Below, piece by piece: positions 13,296-25,059 of a stretch of 64,000 bases of DNA. The stretch comes from Adenanthera pavonina (Eukaryota; Streptophyta; Magnoliopsida; Fabales; Fabaceae). How positions within the stretch are numbered: the stretch's first letter is position 1; every line of letters starts with the position of its first letter. Location of the stretch: NCBI GenBank assembly GCA_026686845.1, contig JAIVEN010000015.1, positions 3,921,001 through 3,985,000 on the forward strand. Reading direction: 5' to 3'. Made by a program: the position numbers and the translations under genes. Under the pieces are notes generated by a model, which saw only the letters and a list, made by a program, of their open reading frames with translations, was not told the origin of the DNA and ran no database searches.

Positions 13296-13668
13296 ATTTT
13301 TCGGAGGTGGTGTCTCCTGCTCCCCCTCTCCTGCCACGGCCAATTTTTTTAATTTTAAAAATGATAAATGATATAATATATTCTTCAGAAATCATGGAGC
13401 CATATATTTACGTAGTTTCATCCTGTTTTATTTTTTTTTACTCATTTTATATAATTGTATGATTGCAAAAATACTGTTTTACTCTATAATATTTAAATTA
13501 AAGAAAAAATGAAAATAGTGTAATTTTATAGTTATATAGTTGTAAAAAAATTATTTTTTATTTCTAAACTTAAATATTAAAAAATAAAAAATTGAAAAAA
13601 AAGGGAAGTGGCAGGAGGGAGGGAGGATATTTCTTTGTAGGAGAGATTCTGCCCCCACATTTTTCATC
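13296..13668. mobile_element. MITE-like element with purine/pyrimidine-rich inverted ends
   Basis: The left part (near 13300-13345) is pyrimidine-rich: gtgtctcctgctccccctctcctgcc, in two parts. The right part (near 13605-13660) is its imperfect inverse: ggcaggagggagggagg and aggagagattctgccccc. The middle is very AT-rich and partly self-complementary. About 370 bp, non-coding. I infer a foldback or MITE-type element. Confidence 0.5.
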
Positions 13669-15526
13669 CCCATGAATAGTATAGCTCATTTATTAGATTT
13701 TTATAATGTATGAAAAATGTGCTTTTTATATAATATATAAATAGATAAACTGTACTATTAATTCACAAGTTGTGAATGATAGTTTGCTATATAGCACTGG
13801 TTCAATTTGTAGATCCCATCATCTAATTTATTTAATATAAAGTTTATAACAAAATCTTTTTATTTATAAGCATCAACAATGCTATTCATTTCTCAAACTC
13901 AATGTAGTGCATAAAAAAATGTGCCTATTCAATATAAAAATATATAATAAATTCAACTATTCATAAATCATGATCAATGTAACTCATTTTTCAAATTCTA
14001 TGCAATACACAAAAGGTTCACACACACACATATATAGATATAGTTTGTAAAATTTCACTTTATTATTGTATTACTGATATTATAAATTTATTGATGAGTA
14101 ATATGTAAGTATTGTTGTAAGTATTTTTTAAGGTTTCAACACCATACTAAAAAAGGAAGTTCGGTAACAATAATTGAATTAAATAAGTGTATTGAAAATT
14201 GAAAATAGTAATGAGATAGAGGGATGCGTGTCACTCTCACTCAAAAGGACAGATAACTAGAAGATAGTGTATTAGTGGGAAATAGCTTCCAATTTAGGAA
14301 GACACAAGTGCTTTCTTGGATTCACTCTCCGTATCATAAAGTTGAATTGGCTATTCTCTCTCAATTGGTCCCCTTCTCCCCTTCACTTTTAAACATGCTT
14401 CTCTCATGCATGCACATATTCCCCACTTGTATTATTCTATTCTTTATGTTCTCATATCACTTTCCAATATTCCATAACTCAACTAAATATTCAAATTAAG
14501 ATAAGAAATTTGGGTTTTATCAGTAAGTATCCTTCAAAGTGTAGTTAGTGTAGTTTAACCAAACTGGCAATGTATGGTTCTGGCTCAAAGGAGATAGTAG
14601 AAACCAACAAAACGGGAAACTCCGTGCTATATCCGAACAAAAAGCAATCATGTTTTATCAGAATCTGGTTTTAATTATTGGACCCTAGTTTTCGATCATT
14701 TTAAAAAATTTTAGGGGAAAAAAAGGCCTTTTGAATTATTTGGTTGGGCATGTTATCATAGTGTGTGTATTCAATAGTGGGTATCAGAAGATAATGTTTA
14801 CCAGAGAAATCGACCGCCATGATCCACTTTTTCTCTTCATTCTGTATATAACATTTCACCCTCTCTTGAATTTTCTGACATATCCCCACTTGGCTTTTCT
14901 CTGAAACTCCACATTTTCTTCCACAACCTCAAAAAAGCCTGCAAAAGTAGTTAGCCCCACTAGTTTGAAATCCACACTAGTATGAAATCTTCATGTCATG
15001 CCCACTTCACCTTTTCCAATCTTCTTCACTAACATTCCATTCACAGTGTAAGTGAAATTATTTTGACAAAGGTTAATCTCTCTCTACCCTCATAAGGTCA
15101 TATGATTTAAATCCTCTTATACAAAAAGTCATGGTGCTTTCTTCAGATCAATATATGAGATAGAGGGAAAAGTATGAATCAATGTAATTATGAGATTTGC
15201 ACCTCAGATGTAGGGTATTTAAGTTAAAGATGTTATTGTTTCTTAAGGTCATATGGTAAAGAAGCTGACACCGTAACGTACTAACATGACTTTATTTTTG
15301 AAAAATACCGATGCATCATGGTATATCTTTGCAATCAGGTGACCAAAGAAGATAAAGTGGTCAGAATCCTCACCCGCATACTCAGTGAGAGAGAGAATAA
15401 GTACCTGGGCCAGCCACTGGAGAAGCACATTCAGTTATGAAAATTCCATACTTTTTGCTTCCTTCAAGCTTCACCACCAAAATTGAAGATTGAGTCTGCA
15501 AGTGGCCATAGAAGAAGGAAGAATTA
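13669..15526. other. Intergenic spacer and promoter side of the b561 gene
   Basis: No other gene is seen. The region from about 14880 to 15526 is less AT-rich and probably carries promoter and 5' leader of the b561 gene that starts at 15527. Confidence 0.5.
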
Positions 15527-16795
15527 ATGGGACTTCAGAGAAGTCTTCTTGTTTTCCTCTTTCATGCAGGCCTCTTTTCTGTCTTTTTCCCCCTCGCTTT
15601 CTCATCCCAAGAACACCAAAAAATTAAAAGCAGCCATTTAAGCGACAAAGAAAACAACCTCAAGGTACTCCATTGTTGAAGCATGACTCTGTTGCTGAAG
15701 TATCAGTGTTTTACAGAGTTTCATTATGAAGCTAACTTTTGATGGTATTTGTTTTGTGAAGATGAGTCCCAGACTGATCTATGAAATTAAAGTTCATGGT
15801 TTTCTGCTTTGGTCTTCAATGGGGTTCTTGATGCCTGTTGGTATAATTGCAATCAGACTTTCAATCGGAGAGAAGGATCAAAGAAGGCGAAAGATTATAT
15901 TCTATGTTCATGCAGTTTTGCAGGCAAGTATATAAACTGAACCTCTCAGATGTAAGAATTTTCTGTTCTAGTGGAAAAAAAACAGGACTGTTCTATGGCT
16001 TCATGTTTGTTAACTAGGTTTAGTTATCTAACTGATTAACATTTAACACGATACTCATCTGATATTAAATGAATACAAAATCTGGTTCTGTAAATATTTT
16101 CCTCTTATTTGCAAGAAATGACTTGCTTTAGCATAAGCTCTCTGGAATTGATCCTGTTTTGCCATTTAAATATCTCAACCTTTTTTTATATATAAATTTC
16201 TAAATTTTTTATATTCAGCAGCACTTTGCAGTTCTTGTTGCCACAGCAGGAGCAATAATGTCCATAAAAGATTTCAGCAACTTATTCAACAATACTCATC
16301 AGAGAGTAGGGGTAGCATTATATGGCATCATCTGGCTGCAACTCCTACTTGGTATTTTCAGACCTCCAAGGTGTGTCCTTCAATTTTCTTGTGATTTATT
16401 ACCTCATCACTTAATTATCAATAATTTTTCCAAACCATCCTTATTATGTCTTGACAGTTCCAACTTGCTGTACATGTTACAGGGGATCCAAAAGAAGAAG
16501 AGTTTGGTTCATTTCACATTGGATCATGGGAACTGCAGTTTCCTTTCTGGGTATCCTCAGTGTATATTTAGGACTACAAGCCTATGAAGAAAAAACTTCA
16601 AACAGTGTGAGAGTTTGGCATATACTTTTCTCTGTTCAACTGTGTTTGATGGTGTTCTTGTACCTCTTTCAAGACAAGTGGGTCTACATACAGAAGCAAG
16701 GTCTGGTTTTGGACAATGAACTACAAAACCCTACTGCTCCAGAAATTTGTTCTGATGAAAACAAGCACACGGAATTGAAACCTGAATCTTGTTGA
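15527..16795 (+). CDS. Cytochrome b561 / ferric reductase-type membrane protein, four exons
   Basis: Proposed exons: 15527-15664, 15762-15923, 16222-16370 and 16483-16795, joining in frame to 253 residues. Exon 1 gives a signal-peptide-like N-terminus. The rest is the b561 transmembrane core with conserved histidines at about His58 (KVHGFLLW), His96 (YVHAVLQ), His126 (NTHQRVG) and His162 (ISHWIMG), which in this family bind two hemes. No DOMON domain is present, so it resembles the short Arabidopsis At2g30890 type (from memory). Such proteins move electrons across membranes, often from ascorbate. Intron 2 starts with GC rather than GT (CAG|gcaagt) and no GT donor nearby keeps the frame. For intron 1, an acceptor at 15716 also keeps the frame but would leave an intron of only 52 bases; I prefer 15761. 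Confidence 0.88.
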
Positions 16796-18130
16796 GGAAG
16801 AACAAGTACTTGGCTTCTCTGATACTACTCTGCTCCTCTATTGCTCATGAAGAAAAGTCTGATTGTCCCCCAAAAGAAGGGGGCCCCCATTTTTATTTTT
16901 TTGCTTAGATTTGAAAAAAATCTGACTTCTCTTACTGAGCAACATAGAAGCAGAGCAGCAGAAAAACCAATATTTGGTGAAGTAATGCTATGCTTTATCG
17001 GAATTATGGACATACAGAGAAACCATAAAATATGAATTGTTCATGGGAGATTTAAAGTGTCACAACATCGATGACGGAAAAAAAAAAAAAAGAAGTGTCA
17101 CAACATCTAGTGATTTGACATGTGTTGGACATGAATACAGCTCTGTTACAAAGTTTTGGTACTTCATAGTATATTTAGCCACTCTGGCTTCTATATGGGA
17201 AACAGATGTATAGAGGAAGTGGAGTGATTATTGAGAGATTGGATAGAACTTCTGTTAATTTTACTTTTCTTTTCAAAAACAGTAAGTATGAAGCTCACTT
17301 GTGGTCAGTTCAGGCCACAAGGATGCAGGGGTTGCTATTCAATGAGGGTTGATTCAGTTTTCAAAAAATAAATAAAGTTGATTGCAAATCTTTTAGTAAG
17401 ACTATATATATATATATATATGAAGCATTCAAAAGATAAGATAGAAAAAAGATAGGTAGACGATTATCGGGAATTAGCGAACAACCAACTCTCAAAGCTG
17501 TGATCAAGGCAAGCAATTTCCACTAGCTGTGAACACCTTAAATGCCATCACATGAGTAATTGGCTAGCTTTACTTAGGTGATTATAAAGATGAGATATTA
17601 TCCTCACACACAGTCACATTTTTTGTGTTCCTCTATTTTTTAATATGTGAATACATGAATATAGGGGATATTTTTGTTTTTTTTTTGGGCCAAGAATATA
17701 GAGGATCTTAATTCTAAAATATTTGAGGTTAGAGAAACTGCGACGTTTAAGTACTTTGCTTCTTTCTTGTACTTGAAAATTAAATGGAGTCCAATTTGCA
17801 TTAAGTTACAGTCATGTTAATTTGGAGAAGTTTCCTCCCATGTTAAATTAAAAAAAAAATGATCAAGTCAACTATTAACTGACACGTAAGCATGTAAGTG
17901 CACTTAAATCACTGACATGCTTACATGTTCATTTATTATTAGCTTAGTCAAACTTTTTCTAATAGAGTGAGTCTATTTAAGAATCTATCGTACAAGTATT
18001 GCGTTATCTCTTATGCTTATTTGTTCAACAAAAGGAAGAGAAGCTACAATCACAATAGGATTAGTGAGGAAGAAAATAAATGATAAGCTAGCCAATATAT
18101 TCTATTAAGCGGTCATTATATTATATAGCA
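16796..18130. other. 3' flank of the b561 gene, shared with the right-hand duplicate
   Basis: No further gene. Parts recur downstream of the b561 pseudogene: the stretch near 17150-17215 (ggtacttcatagtat, actctggcttctatat, gaaacagatgtata) matches 24515-24575, and 17995-18130 matches about 24935-25060. This marks the duplicated segment. A (TA)n tract lies at 17403-17421. Confidence 0.7.
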
Positions 18131-18866
18131 TGTATAATGGGAAAAATTGTACGTAACCGTTCAACACAGCAATTTGCATTTCCTAGTAAGCCTTCTCCAT
18201 ACTTTTTCTCTCTACTTCTACCTTTCTTTCTAGGGATTTAGGCCTATAATAGTTCTATGACCTAGAATGGAATGTAGTTTTAGGTTTGGGTTCTTGATGA
18301 ACATGGTTGGTAATGCCTAGAAGAGAGGGGAATCTTATGTAATTGGATTGAGCTTGTGATGTTAATGGCAATATGTGAATCTTGATTTAGTTTCTTTAAT
18401 GGCATTGTTAATGAGTTATGATGCTATATCTTGATGAATGGATGGATGTTTTGCTTGGATCTTGTTGATTATGAAGACTATGATTTTCGGCCGTATGTAT
18501 GGGATTGATGTTCAATCCAATTTCATTCAATTAGTATGCAATTGTGTAATACCTCTTGGGGGCTTGATGAACTGCATAGACTAGTATTATCTTATTCTAT
18601 ATTATTTCACTTCTATATACCTATACAGCTACACTTAGAGGATTCTTAGGGAACCACTTTTGACACTTGATAACACTAATTCATTGTTGTTTCTCTTGAA
18701 GATATATTGAGGAGTCTTGTGATATGCACTCTTTCCTTCACTTAATTGAAAGTTGCCACAATTTTATGCATCCATATAAACACACCTCACACACTTTCAT
18801 AAGGCATGCTTATCTCCTGTTATTTCTCCTTTGCAAAATGGTCAAGAACTTGGCCAAGGTTTCCTC
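18131..18866 (-). pseudogene. Remnants of a second copy of the plastid membrane protein gene (last exon)
   Basis: Two scraps match the last exon of the intact gene at 25060-25355. Positions 18137-18187 match 25060-25105 (the C-terminal codons and stop), and 18803-18860 match 25185-25245 (shared atttctcctttgc and atggtcaagaacttgg). In between, about 70 bases of the exon are missing and about 610 bases of unrelated DNA (about 18190-18800) stand in their place. The frame is lost. The gene is read on the minus strand. Confidence 0.75.
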
Positions 18867-19019
18867 CATCTCATATTCAACTTCAAGTATATTGATATTA
18901 AATTCTTTTTATTTGATTAATTATTATACATTCTAATGGAATAATCATTATTTTATAAAATATATAATAATTTATCTTTCTATAAGAATTTTATAAACTT
19001 TATTTTAAAATAGAAAAAG

Positions 19020-19420
19020 ATGGTGAGTATTCTTAATGCCATTGTCAAACTTTAATACAAGTCTTTATAAAAAAAATGAAACAATTTGATTACACCTATA
19101 CTTATCTACATACAAGTTTTATAATACTCGAACTCATTATTTTTTTCAGCCACTTAAACTTATATTTTTAACATAAAGAACAACACAAATTTATTTTTTA
19201 ATACAAAAGGTAAAAAATAAGAAAAATTAATAAATTCATTGATCCCATAATTTGCAACTTTTTTTAACTAGGTCCCTACACTTTAAAAACCCATAACTTT
19301 GAAAACTTTAAAACATCATTCAAAGAAGTTCTATAAAATGAAATCTTTATTTTCACTAACATTGTCGGTAATGTAGATACTATTAGATGATCTCAAGGTA
19401 CTGGAATCTTTAGACAATGA
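19020..19420. repeat. Direct repeat of about 400 bp, left copy
   Basis: This stretch (landmarks: atttgattacacc, aactaggtccctacacttt, tgaaatcttt) recurs in the same order and orientation at about 20825-21430. Neither copy codes. They may be remnants of one non-coding transposon or of a local duplication. Confidence 0.6.
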
Positions 19421-19449
19421 TGACATGTCTCTCTTATTCTCATTTAACA

Positions 19450-19745
19450 TGAACGATAAAGGTATTATTCCTCTTCTTTTTTTCCTCCTCCACATTCTAT
19501 TGCAATATCCCTTAAACCCAACAATGGAGGATTAAGGAGATTTCCAAAGGAAAAAAGAAACAATGAAACGGGATTTTCAAAGATTTGAGAAAGAGGAACC
19601 CAATTTGAGAAAGAGGTTCTAGAGAGATTTCTCTTGCTTTTGTATAGGAATGATAGATGCATAATATAAAAATGCAAAAAAAAATGTTTCACTAGTTAGA
19701 AAATGTAAGGGAGGGAGAGATGAATATATTATGTAAATTAAGTTT
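19450..19745. repeat. Junction remnant of the duplicated b561/plastid-gene segment
   Basis: The left half (19450-19580; tattattcctcttct, caacaatggaggattaagg) matches 23575-23700. The right half (19590-19745; aggaacccaatttgagaaag, gtttcactagttagaaaatg) matches 25405-25545 in the second intron of the plastid gene. The 1.7 kb that separates these two in the right-hand locus (the b561 pseudogene and the gene's last exon) is missing here. I infer a deletion derivative of the same duplicated unit. The words 'gagaaagagg' sit on both sides of the junction. Confidence 0.7.
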
Positions 19746-21427
19746 GATAGGAGAAAAATTGTTTGGTTTGTATGAAAAATAGATGGGAAAGAAGAGTAAA
19801 ACTATAAAATTTTCAAAATACCCCTCTTTTTAGTAATCAGTTTATGAAGAATAAAATCCCTTAATTATTATTATTATTAATAAAATGTGATGAAACAATT
19901 ATTTTTAATTACCATTATCAATTAGTATTAATTATTATTATTAGCAAAATATAAGAAAATAATTATTTTCCACTATTACTATTAATAAAATGTGTTAAAA
20001 TAATTATTCTAATAATCATTATTAATAATAAAATAAGTAATTTTAGTTATCAATTAGAAAAAAATAATAATTTTTTTAAAAAAATTTACTCTATTTTTTC
20101 ATTAAAAATTTTTTTACTTATCATGTAACGATGGATCAACAAAGAGAAAACAATTGTTTTTTTATGTGAATTCTTGGCATCAAAATTCTTATGATGGAGA
20201 GAACTCAGCAAGTAAGAGCAGTGACGTGGCAGGTAATTGTATTCATCCACCTGAACTGAGGTATTTCTTTTCTCTCCGGTACTTCCCTTTCTCCATGACA
20301 ATCATTTCACCACAAACCTTCAAATTTCCCAGGAAAATGGCTCTAGTGAGATTGATTTTGTTGATTGGAAAATTCCATTTTGGTGTTGATATGAATAAAG
20401 ATGTGTATGGGACATTGAATTTTCGTTGAATCTTGCTTTTACATTAAGTGTCATGGTCTTTTAAGGTTTTTACTACCAGAACAATTGGTGTTGGGTAAAT
20501 TATGGAGTTGCATTTGTAGATCAAGATTGTTTGAATTAAAAGTTAATGTTATGGAGGATTTTTATATGATAAAGGCCAATTCTATTAAATGTCTTTGTTT
20601 GAGGATAGAAAGATGAATTACCTTGTTGGAAAAAAAGATCTTGTCAATTAAGAAGACTCCTCAATTACTCAATTGAACAACATGAATAATCCATATTTAA
20701 TTTAAAGACAGTCTAGATTTCAATTTTCTTTAAACATGGTCTAGATTATTTAATTAAATGATTGAGGAATCCTCTAAATTGAGAGGATTGGGATTCTTAG
20801 AACTCGCTTTTAATTCTTGGAATGACAACTATCAAAAAATGAGTAATTTGATTACACCAAGTGTTAACTATACATGCTTATAGATATATACAAGTTCTAT
20901 AATACTTGAACTCATCATTATTTTTTTACCTCCTTGAACTTACTCCTCTACTTCTTTTTATCTATCATACTTTAAGAAATTTTTTTATCTATCATTATAA
21001 AATTTTAAGACAATAGTAATTACTACTTTTTCACTTATACCATAATCTATCATCTTAAAAGTTAAAGATAATATTAATTACTTTTTTTTATCTATTTATT
21101 TTTATAAGAACATATTAGTATATTTGAAAGGAACTCTAACACATTAATTGTATTTTTTAATCTATATGATAAAACTTTAAATAATAGTTAAAAAAAAATG
21201 AAGGTAGTATATTTTAACATAAACAATAATACAAGTTTTTTAATATAAAAAGTAAAAAAAAAAGGGAATTAATAAATTCATCCTATAATTTGCAACCTTT
21301 TTTTACTAGGTCCCTACACTTTTTGTGGAAAAAAAGAAGAGTCCCTCCACTTTAAAATCCCATACCATGGAAAATTTTAAACATATTTCAAAAAGGTTCT
21401 GTATATGAAATCTTTCTCTTCATTAAG
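19746..21427. other. Intergenic spacer with the right copy of the 400-bp direct repeat
   Basis: Position 20825-21430 is the second copy of the repeat at 19020-19420. The part near 20160-20430 is less AT-rich with an open frame of 91 codons but no family that I recognise. The rest is AT-rich and featureless. Confidence 0.5.
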
Positions 21428-22318
21428 TGCCAGTTTGGTACCAAGGAATTTGGACAAAGGAAAGGGAAAATGAGAGGGAATGACTAAATTACCTGGTTTG
21501 GTGTGCATGGATGGTGCTTCCTAGGAAAGTCAATTTTTCATTAAACTCAGGTGCGAAGGAATTTCAGAGCTCCCTGAGAATGATATTTACCCAACCAAAA
21601 TATCCTCAAACTTGAATCAAATTTTCACCGAAAACCATCCCTCAGATGCATCACCCAACCACAAATCATCGGATGGAGCACAATGATTATTACAGATCTA
21701 ACCGTTTTTCTAGCATCTTCCACGGTTCTAACCGTTCACCCAAATTCACTCCACCCTCACTGTCACAATAGGAAGCATTGTTGTTCATTTCACCATCACT
21801 ATTCTCCATTACAGATCTGACCATGCTCAACGTCCTCCACCATTATAGATCTAACCATTTTCTTTTTTCTTCCACTACCATAGATCTCACCATGCTCAAC
21901 CTTGACACCATTGCAAATCTATTTAATGCTTCACCATCATAGATTTATTCAGTGTTCCCCATCATAGATCTATTTAGTGTTCCCTTCGTCATTCTCTTCT
22001 TGTCCCTTATGCGACGATGATGGTCCTTTTTCCTCAATGATATGGGGAAGTTTTTTTTTAAAAGTTTATTCTTTTTGTTATCATAAGTTTATTTAAAATT
22101 AGTTTTAAAATATAGGGTTATTTTGGTCTTTTTGAATTTCATATTTTTTATTCCACCATTAAAATACACATATCAAATAAAGTTTATAACATAATTCCAT
22201 TCATTTTTTATATCATATCAAACATACTTTTAAAATTCATTCTCCTATTTCTATTCATTTTTCCTTTCTTGTTTCGTTCCATAAAAAATTACTTCTACAC
22301 ACCAAATGGACCCTAACT
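21428..22318. mobile_element. Non-autonomous DNA transposon-like element, about 890 bp
   Basis: The left end reads agtgccagtttggtacc and the right end, on the other strand, reads agggtccatttggtgtg, an imperfect inverted pair of a kind common in hAT-like plant elements. The inside is non-coding. From about 21680 to 21985 it carries a degenerate short repeat around the words 'accatNatagatct' and 'aaccatgctcaac'. Confidence 0.45.
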
Positions 22319-22417
22319 TTGTCAATAATACGGTCGTTATTTGATAATCTCAAATCCCAAAGTACTAAAATATTTAGGTTTTTTTTGTTAAAGGGAATAT
22401 GGGGAAAGGGAAGGATA

Positions 22418-22442
22418 GGGAAGGGATTTTTGCTCCCTTCCC
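22418..22442. other. Perfect 9-bp-stem hairpin
   Basis: GGGAAGGGA is followed after 7 bases by TCCCTTCCC. Its role is unknown; it lies at the left edge of a GC-richer patch. Confidence 0.5.
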
Positions 22443-22559
22443 TTTTGGTTACAAAATAATTGGTAGAGGGGGAAAAAATGTTATTAGCTTTTTTTTCTCT
22501 TTTCTTATATTTTTTCCCAAATTTGGATAATTTGAATTTGGGAGAAAAAATATATTATC

Positions 22560-23200
22560 GTGTATTCTGATCAAATTACCCTTCCACATCTCAGAAATCT
22601 CAAATCACCCAAAGCATGTACGCCTCATTCTCATACTGGTCGACTGGTCGTGTTGCTCTTCGCGCTCACGTCTCTCTTCTCTGAAAGAAGAGTTTCGTTC
22701 GCCGTCGCCGAGCTGCATCCAGCCACCGTCGTCGACCTTCTCTCCAACCACCGTCGCAGTCGTGGACCTCCCGGCGCCCAGGTTTCGCGGTCATCTCTCT
22801 TCTCTGTCGCGAAGAACAGCGGCTGCTCGCTGATTGGCAGAACCAGAGGACCCAATGTTGTGATGTTAGTCTTTAAAGTTCATCTTGCTTTGGCCATTAG
22901 ATCTTTTGATAGTGAGACCCTTGTTTTCCCTGCATCGTCCTGTTCTTGATGCATACATTTGACTGCTTTATCGGCGGCTCCTTTGTGGGTTCTCGCGATT
23001 TGAAGGAGCTTGTACCTTGCTTTCCTTCGATCTAAGGATTTATTCGAGAGTAAAATGGCAGACCCACCAACGCGAAAGAGGCAATTTGGGATTAACATTG
23101 ATTTCTTGTTCCCAAAATACCAATTTTGAGTGATATTCTCGGTCCTAACTACGATTGAAGCATGTCCTTGGTGAGGTCGATGGCTATAAAGCCTGCACTA
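22560..23200. other. GC-richer patch of unknown origin, possible gene or transcript fragment
   Basis: The composition jumps from AT-rich to CpG-containing sequence at about 22640-22860 (gccgtcgccgagctgc, cgtcgtcgacc). Open frames run on both strands (22560-22949 plus, 22631-22855 minus), but neither translation resembles a known family and there is no clear continuation. The style recalls a plant 5' leader or a gene fragment carried by a transposon. I do not call a gene. Confidence 0.4.
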
Positions 23201-23869
23201 TCTATATATAAATATTATTTATTTAAAATTTTTATTCTTCATTTAAGAGTTAATTAGTAATATTAGGAATAAATCTCCTTTATTCAAGCCAAAAAATAAC
23301 TCCTTTTTAATATATAAAAAGAATACTGACTTAAATATATTAAAAATATAATGATTAATTTATAATTATTTTTTCTCCCATTCTCTTCCTTTCTAACTCA
23401 AATAAAATAATATTAAAATTTTTTAATTAAAATTTCTTATTTTTCCTCCTAATAAAGTAAAATTAAAATTTTTCCTTTTCTCATTTTTTCCTTTTTCTCC
23501 ATTAAAATCCATCTCCTCTCTTTTTCTCATTTAAACTAAACACAGCGAGGAGATGGAGACATACGAACATAAATGATAAAGGAATTATTCCTGTTTTGTT
23601 TTTCTCCTCCATATTCTGTTGCAATATCTTCAAAACCAACAATGGAGGATTAAGGAGATTTTCAAAGGAAAAAAGAAACAATGAAACGGGGTTTTTAAAG
23701 AAAAAGTTTTGAATTGCATATGAAAAAAAAATGTGCAACCCAAAATCAACACAACCGATTATCATTGATCCATTTGGACTTGGAAAATCCTATATATCTA
23801 CCACCCATCATCTTTTTTATTTCACCCTGACAACTTCAACATCCATCGGCCTCAAAATTAATGCATTTA

Positions 23870-24485
23870 ACAAGTTTCAACGATTTATTCAACAATATGT
23901 TCAGTAGAGAGTAGGGGTAACATTACATGTCATTATGTGGGTGCAACTCCTACTCGGTATTTTCAGACCTCAAAGGTGTGTCATTCAATTTTCTCGTAAT
24001 TTATTATGTCATCACTTAATTATCATTATTTTTGGGAAAACTGGGTTTGGTAAAAAAAAATTGATTTTTAGTACTAAATGTAGAAAATTTTTTATCTTGA
24101 ATTAGAAATTTTTTATCTTTACTTGAAAAAAGTCCAACCTGGTTTGGAAATTTTCTATCTTCATTTAGAAAAATTTTATCATACTTTGTCTCATTTCCCA
24201 AATATTTTGATTTCCCTGTGTTTTTTCCCAATTCTCCCTTTTTTTCTTCTAAACCATCCTTATTATGTCTTGACAGTTCTCCAACTTGCTGTTATTGTTA
24301 CAGGGGATCCAAAAGAAGAAGATGTTGGTTCATTTCACATTGGATAGTAGAAACTATAGTTTCCTTTCTGGGTATATACTTTTCATTCCACATTGGATAA
24401 TGGAAACTGCAAAATTCTACAACTACACAAATTTGTTTTGATGATAACAAGCAGAAGGAATTAAAGCCTAAATCTTGTTGAGGAA
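23870..24485 (+). pseudogene. Broken duplicate of the cytochrome b561 gene
   Basis: Position 23870-23977 matches exon 3 of the gene at 15527, ending with the same gacctcNaaggtgtgt donor, and 24303-24485 matches exon 4, starting with the same 'acaggggatccaaaagaag' junction. Exons 1 and 2 are absent. The histidine of NTHQRVG is lost (catcag has become gttcag). The intron has grown by about 200 bases of a small repeated 'aattttttatctt' motif. In exon 4 most of the last membrane segments is deleted and in-frame stops follow, but the last codons (aaNcctNaatcttgttgagg) are still recognisable. It cannot make a b561 protein. Confidence 0.9.
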
Positions 24486-25059
24486 GATAAATTGAAGAGT
24501 CAAAAAATTTAGTTTTGGTACTTCATAGTATGTTTAGCAACTCTGGCTTCTATATAGGAAACAGATGTATAAAACATATAAAGTCTATTAGTTTTACTTC
24601 ACTTTTCTAAAATGGTGAGCGCTAAAGCTCACTTGTAGCCAGTTCTGGACAGAAGGGTGCAAGGGAATTCAAGTACAATAGACCAGCCAAATCCAAGTTA
24701 AATATGGTTCCTACTCAATGTCGGTTGATTCAGTCTTCCAAAAAAATCAATTTGATTGCACATTGCTGTTGACATAACATGTTTATCCGTGATTAATTTA
24801 GTCTACCCATAATTTATAGATAGACTGAATGAAAAAATTCTCCTTTTCATAGCATGAGTAAAGGATCTAAAGGCATTGGTAAATGAAACTTGAAATCATG
24901 TTTTTCTATTTGATAATCTATCAAGGAAAGGGTAGTATTATCTCTTGTGCTCACTTGCATGGTAAAAGAAGAGAAGCTATAGTCACTATAAGACTAGAGA
25001 GAAAATAACTCAAAAGCTAAGATATTCTATTATGTGGTCATTATATCATACAGCATATA
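24486..25059. other. Spacer between the b561 pseudogene and the convergent plastid gene
   Basis: No gene. It is homologous in parts to 17150-18137 in the left-hand copy of the duplicated locus. Confidence 0.6.

Noticed and set aside
16258..16587. Open frame running from b561 exon 3 into the intron and exon 4
   Set aside because: It reads through a GT-AG intron; after the intron the b561 frame is a different one. The spliced model keeps the family's conserved segments.
23502..23765. 87-codon minus-strand frame with relative at 19465-19692
   Set aside because: The two frames look alike only because the DNA is duplicated; the translation (Phe/Leu-rich) resembles nothing and is not kept in length.
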